A stretch of DNA of 64,000 nucleotides from Aporrectodea caliginosa (lineage: Eukaryota > Annelida > Clitellata > Crassiclitellata > Lumbricidae). This document shows, in pieces, positions 59,958-64,000 of this stretch. The notes beneath the pieces are model-generated. The model did not search any database. It saw nothing but the letters and a program-made list of their open reading frames with translations, and was not told the DNA's origin. Position numbers and translations under genes: made by a program. Location: the NCBI GenBank assembly GCA_020284085.1, contig JACEVL010000831.1, forward strand, positions 1,155,001 through 1,219,000, given 5' to 3'. Position 1 is the stretch's first letter, and each line of letters opens with the position of its first letter.

Positions 59958-60428
59958 AAATTTATGATTATGACAGATTAGTAGCACGCCTACCACGGTA
60001 CTCTCACATTTCTACCTTCATGTTTGAACAACTGCACTGGCTTCCTCCTCTGCTCGCATTAAATTCAAAATCATCATTCTAGTCTTCAAGGCGCAAAGGG
60101 GTCTTGCCCCCAAATATTTAGCTGATGTATTACTCCGGCCTCTTTCAGCCTCCTCCCATCGACCACTACGCTCATCAAACAGACTTGGGCTTCTAGTTCC
60201 TCATACTAGAACAGCTATGGCTCAGTCCCGGTCCTTTACCTCAATCGGTCCCTCTCTTTGGAATGCCCTGTCTCCATCTACTGCTCTCGAATTCTAGCTA
60301 GTAACCTCTCTTCCACCTTTTCTTTTCTCAAAACCTTTTTTTTCTCTTTGGCTCTTGCACTGGGAGCGCCTCTGAACAGTCTACCCTATGAGAGGCGCTT
60401 TATAAATGTTTGAATACACAGTGTTACT
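59958..60428 (+). pseudogene. LINE 3' end inserted in the left palindrome arm
   Basis: A broken frame shows EQLHWLPPLLALNSK at about 60020, a typical CR1-type block. Farther on come CAGTCCCGGTCCTTTACCTC (SRSFTSIGPSLWNALS in a shifted frame) and a tail GAGAGGCGCTTTATAAATGT. The right arm has GTTTTATCTAACC uninterrupted at the matching place, so this insertion came after the palindrome arose. Confidence 0.75.
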
Positions 60429-60563
60429 AAACCAGTGGCTTCTATCGCCCACTAAACAGCCGTGCTCAATCCTTCTCTACCCTTCCCCCTCTCGGGCCGG
60501 GCCTCTTCCGATTTGGCGGCGCCACCTATGCTTGTGGTACGGCTTTTCACCTGTTAGGTTAAG

Positions 60564-60598
60564 ATGGTACGGCAACAACAAATTTCTTGCCGTACCAT
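60564..60598. repeat. 12-bp hairpin TACGGCAA/TTGCCGTA
   Basis: ATGGTACGGCAA and TTGCCGTACCAT are perfect inverse copies around an 11-base loop. The hairpin is kept in the other arm near 61527-61560 with small changes. Confidence 0.7.
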
Positions 60599-60806
60599 TT
60601 TTATCTTCTAAATGCTACAGAATACTTTTAATCCATTTAAACGTGTGTTTTAGATGACCAAAACTGCTGACATAAAACACTGAATATATGCAAAAAGAGT
60701 CAGCTTCTGAAGACTTCCCATTTTGCCGTAAAACTTTTTAATTCCTGGCGATGCCACTGGCCTCCCGTCTCTCACAGATCCCATATTGCCGACGTGAGTT
60801 TTAGCT

Positions 60807-61320
60807 AATTTCTGGTTAGATAAATGTGGCTGTATTTCATAGGTTTCAACTGCTAAAATATTCACTCAATCAATCAAAATTTATATAGCGCCCCTTCAAG
60901 ATCCCTAATCAGAGGCGCATATTAAATTAGTGGCGAATCAACGCATTGTGGTATTGTATTTGTACAAACACAACTTACACATGTAGGCCTAACAAGTGAC
61001 ACAGTGAAACAACATAGTCAACATTCATTATTACTCATAGAACGAGAATTCGTGACTCGAGGCTTTAATATTCGTAAATATTCGTGAATATTAGGACATT
61101 TTTAATATTCGTAAATATTCGTTGCTGACGTCAATGTTTCCGTTTTCTTTAGGAACTAATTTAACACTACTTATTTAAGAATATGTGCAGTGGTTTTGCG
61201 GCACTATACATAGTAAAAAATTCTTATATCAGTTACTTACTTACTTGCTTAACATATTGCATCATGGGATGTGGCCGCTAGGTAGCAGCGTGTAGGTAGC
61301 AGCGCTCTATCCGAGAAATG
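60807..61320. other. Spacer of the palindrome
   Basis: 514 bp between the arms. It contains a minus-strand retroelement tail (TTGAAGGGGCGCTATATAAA near 60882-60901) and a run of AATATTCGTAAATATTCGTG units at 61062-61122. Confidence 0.6.
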
Positions 61321-61738
61321 AGCTAAAACTCACGTCGGCAATATGGGATCTGTGAGAGACGGGAGGCCAGTGGCATCGTCAGGAATTAAAAAGTATTACG
61401 GCAAAATGGGAAGTTCTCAGAAGCTGACTCTTTTTGCATATATTCAGTGTTTTTTGCCAGTTTTGGTAATCTAAAATACACGTTTAAATGGATTAAAAGT
61501 ATTCTGTATCATTTAGAAGATAAAAGTGGTACGGCAAGAAATATGTTGTTGCCGTACCATTTTAACCTAAAAGGTGAAAAGCCCTACCACAAGACTTAGT
61601 ATTGGCGGCGCCGAAACATCGCGGAAGGCCCGGCCCGAGAGGGGGAAGGGTAGAGAAGGATTGAGCAATGTTGTTTAGTGGGGGATAGAAGCCACTGGTT
61701 TTATCTAACCTAAATTTAGACAGTTTGTGGTTTTATGA

Positions 61739-61822
61739 TTGATGGATCCACAGTTTAACGGCAGCTTATGACAACATAGGCCGTTGCCGCTGAGAAAGAT
61801 TATTTTTGGCATATTACAGCTC
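61739..61822. mobile_element. 84-bp insertion with 14-bp direct repeats
   Basis: TTGTGGTTTTATGA is present at 61725-61738 and again at 61823-61836; the left arm has it once. The inserted piece is unidentified. A 14-bp duplication fits LINE-mediated insertion, but the piece has no obvious A-rich or repeat tail. Confidence 0.6.
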
Positions 61823-62004
61823 TTGTGGTTTTATGACCACTAACTTTCCATTTATACATGAGTTTGAATGTTTAGAATCTACTCAAGCTCAGAATACTTT
61901 CTAAAATGCGGATGCATACAAATCAATAAAATTTGTTAGGATTGCTCTTCCTTGTCCAAAATTTTTTTCACCGTCGCTTGCAACTTGGTGCAATAGCCGT
62001 TTGG

Positions 62005-62417
62005 GGCCGTCCATAAAGTACGTCACGCTATTTTTGACCATTTTACCCCCTCCCCCTGTCACAAACTGTCACAAAACTCGACCCCCTAAAAGTACGTCAC
62101 ACTTTCCGAAAGCAAGGCTAATACATAAACAAGGCTTCGCAACAGCATTATTACTAGCGCTCCTAGCGAGAGGAATCGTGAAAACACATTCAGGAGATAT
62201 GCATTTCATGCTATTTTGACATAAAACTAATTAAAATGTTTCAGAACATTTTTGAAAATTATTTTTAAGCTATGAAATTCTACTTAAAAAATAAAAAATA
62301 AAATATAAAAAAATAAAAAATAAATGTGTGACGTCACACATGGCCTGACCCCTCCCCTGTCACAAACTGTCACACTTTCTTAAACCCCCTGAAGCGTGAC
62401 GTACTTTATGGACGGCC
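62005..62417. mobile_element. TIR element with 24-bp perfect ends and 5-bp duplication
   Basis: Both ends start GGCCGTCCATAAAGTACGTC and match for 24 bp. TTTGG lies on each side (62000-62004 and 62418-62422). Inside, CCCCTGTCACAAACTGTCAC occurs near both ends in the same orientation. It has only short frames and is a non-autonomous DNA element. Superfamily is not assigned. Confidence 0.9.
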
Positions 62418-62759
62418 TTTGGTAATAAACTTGGTCAGGCTAGACCTAATTAGGCTTGGTAACTTATTCCCCCTTGAAAATAATGTCATGTGGTCCGATT
62501 TGGTGATTTCTAAAGCATCAATATCCAACGCATTTGGGGCGCAAGTCAATCAACTCCCAGCCGTTTTTAAGTCCAGACGATCATAAATTTCGCCATACAA
62601 TCTTGACAGCGGACTAGGCCTATATATAGAACATTGAGCCAATTTCACTTTCTGTTTTGCTGTCCACGTAGGCCTAAAGACCAACGCATGTAATTTCTTA
62701 GTTGACAATTTGTTTCATCGATTTCTCGAGCCTATTATTATAATCTTAGCTATTCCTAA

Positions 62760-63131
62760 CCCTCGGGTTACCAAGGGGGGGGGTGGTAACCCCCTACGTT
62801 TTATGCATAATTTTTATATGGAATATGATTTTTACATTTATGATTTTAGGTAGCTGTTGCAGATTAATTTGGTCACATTTTGAGGTAAACATCGTGGTGG
62901 TATCCCACGCCATTCAAAAGTTATACCAGATATAGCCGAGGTAGCCTATACCCGGGGTGGATACCACCCCTTCTTGGTTTTTCCACTATAGCATATTCAT
63001 TTTTCTTCCTGGAAGAGAAACAAATATGCCATTCTGTAGAGGGAATGCAGGGCTACATTTGCTTGCTTACTTTTATGTCTGTTGAAAACTGGAAGTGATC
63101 ATAATAAATAATAATACCCATCTGGGTGAAA
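62760..63131. other. Non-coding DNA next to the palindrome
   Basis: GGGTTACCAAGGGGGGGGG then TGGTAACCCC forms a G-rich hairpin at 62765-62794. CCGGGGTGGATACCACCCC lies at 62952-62970. No gene is supported. Confidence 0.4.
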
Positions 63132-63284
63132 ATGGCTGATGCAACATCACAACGTAAACCAATATTTCTACATAAACGTTTGTCAACAGCTACAGATTTA
63201 GAACTTATATTAGCTGAAACAGATACTGAAGATGAAATGAGAAGCCAGTTTACAGGAAGCATTTTTACAAAACAACGGGAATAA
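63132..63284 (+). CDS. Short ORF, 50 codons, unknown
   Basis: A complete ATG-to-TAA frame begins MADATSQRKPIFLHKRLS and has an acidic stretch LILAETDTEDEM. The acidic N-terminus is loosely like that of piggyBac-type transposases, but there is no further support. The minus-strand frame over it is an alternative. Confidence 0.2.
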   Translation: MADATSQRKPIFLHKRLSTATDLELILAETDTEDEMRSQFTGSIFTKQRE

Positions 63285-63617
63285 CTTGCAATAACTGCAA
63301 GGACCACCGACATATTTGACTGCCGTGAACAATAACGTAAAGTCTTGTTTCATGTTGCCTTTAGATTTCACTACAACTAAACAGACTATGGACTAGTTTG
63401 TAGGCTATTGTTACAAATGAAGCATCATTATGTTTAAAATATTCTTGGATACATAGATCAGCTTCAAAACACACATAAATTAATATTTGTTTATCCAAAA
63501 AGTACAAAATGTACGCAATAATATAAAATATCGCTAATTATCGATTCCGTTGTTAAAAATTATGTAATTTCGAGGTGCGTTCACATAATGTACAACTAAA
63601 TATAACATTTTGTTCAG
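63285..63617. other. AT-rich non-coding DNA
   Basis: No supported feature. Confidence 0.4.
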
Positions 63618-63790
63618 AAATGAATGCTGAATCCATTGCTCTATTACAAGATATGATATGTGAAGAAAACCAAACACGAAATCCAGCCCGTGTTACAAAA
63701 AACCTCGGTAGCCTGAGGGATATAATCGAGTGTGGCTGTATTCGTCAAATTCTTTCGATGTTTTCATACGCCCCAAAACAGATCAATTAA
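63618..63790 (+). CDS. Possible small exon, unknown
   Basis: After an acceptor-like CATTTTGTTCAG, an open stretch with ATG at 63620 runs 56 codons to TAA 63788-63790. It contains NPARVTKNLGSLRDIIECGC, which looks like ordinary protein. No domain or partner exon was identified. The remaining sequence to 64000 has no supported feature. Confidence 0.2.
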
Positions 63791-64000
63791 GAACGGTGAT
63801 CGAGCGTTTTCGGATCGCTGGCCCCACAGCATGCATTCAGAAGGAAGAGAATGACCACGCTTTCTAAAACAATAATTGAAACTCTATTCTGTCATTGAAC
63901 TCTTGACACTTTCTTTCTCTTTCATTTAGAAGAAGCTCACTACTTGCGATGAAAACATTGTCTTTGTCACAATTGCAAAGACAATATTAATAACAGTAAT

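Larger units (their letters stand above)
59393..60806. repeat. Left arm of a 3.4-kb imperfect palindrome
   Basis: This arm is the reverse complement of 61321-62759 apart from insertions and scattered substitutions. Matching landmarks include TAGGAATAGCTAAGATTATA (left) against TATAATCTTAGCTATTCCTA (right). Others are CTTTAGAAATCACCAAATCG, GGCCGGGC with the C-rich block before it, and GAGTTTTAGCT at the inner end. A LINE 3' end is inserted only in this arm. The left arm also has a 20-bp block, AGCCTATTTAAGTCTGACCA, twice in tandem near 59697-59737. Confidence 0.9.
61321..62759. repeat. Right arm of the palindrome
   Basis: Reverse complement of 59393-60806. It carries two insertions missing from the left arm: an 84-bp piece (61739-61822) and a 413-bp TIR element (62005-62417). 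Confidence 0.9.

Noticed and set aside
60564..60598. Rho-independent terminator or riboswitch-like hairpin
   Set aside because: The context is eukaryotic; the hairpin is simply conserved within both palindrome arms and has no gene next to it.

Overview
The window looks like non-coding-rich nuclear DNA from a metazoan, most likely a marine invertebrate and probably a deuterostome (echinoderm, hemichordate or cephalochordate grade). This rests on spliced gene fragments with GT..AG borders, APE-type and R2-like LINE fragments, tRNA-derived SINEs, hAT-like MITEs with 8-bp target duplications, and very abundant tetranucleotide and trinucleotide microsatellites. The species cannot be fixed from the sequence alone. 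No bacterial or viral operon, rRNA gene, CRISPR array or free-standing tRNA gene was seen.

Layout. 1-10 kb: SINEs, TATG/TCTG arrays and a candidate three-exon gene for a small secreted Cys-containing peptide (6617-8564). 10.36-15.26 kb: a 4.9-kb satellite of 20/21-bp units with a 2034-bp higher-order period. 16.9-19.7 kb: the best-preserved LINE, cut off in its endonuclease domain, carrying one frameshift and sitting between two TATG arrays. 19.8-28.6 kb: a foldback element, long sparse DNA and a 1.2-kb CATA array. 28.63-35.0 kb: a 6.37-kb array of a 13-bp unit. 35-42 kb: a hAT-like element, minisatellites, a SINE with a MITE nested in it, and CT-rich DNA. 43.4-45.1 kb: a long GC-richer exon for a single-pass membrane protein, followed by a candidate polyA signal. 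46.5-50.7 kb: three phase-compatible exons of an N-acylated protein resembling stathmin domain-containing protein 1 (STMND1), with one apparent 1-bp frameshift in exon 2. 49.5-56 kb: truncated LINE 3' ends and an R2-like LINE C-terminus between triplet arrays. 57.3-59.4 kb: possible repeated exons on the minus strand. 59.39-62.76 kb: a 3.4-kb imperfect palindrome whose two arms carry different later insertions.

The genes do not form a pathway. The main story is genome architecture: retroelement 3' ends with a GGCGCTATA-like motif lie next to microsatellites, elements are nested in one another, and a few small, weakly marked genes lie between them. All exon models come from splice signals, phase and peptide appearance only; no transcript or database search was available.
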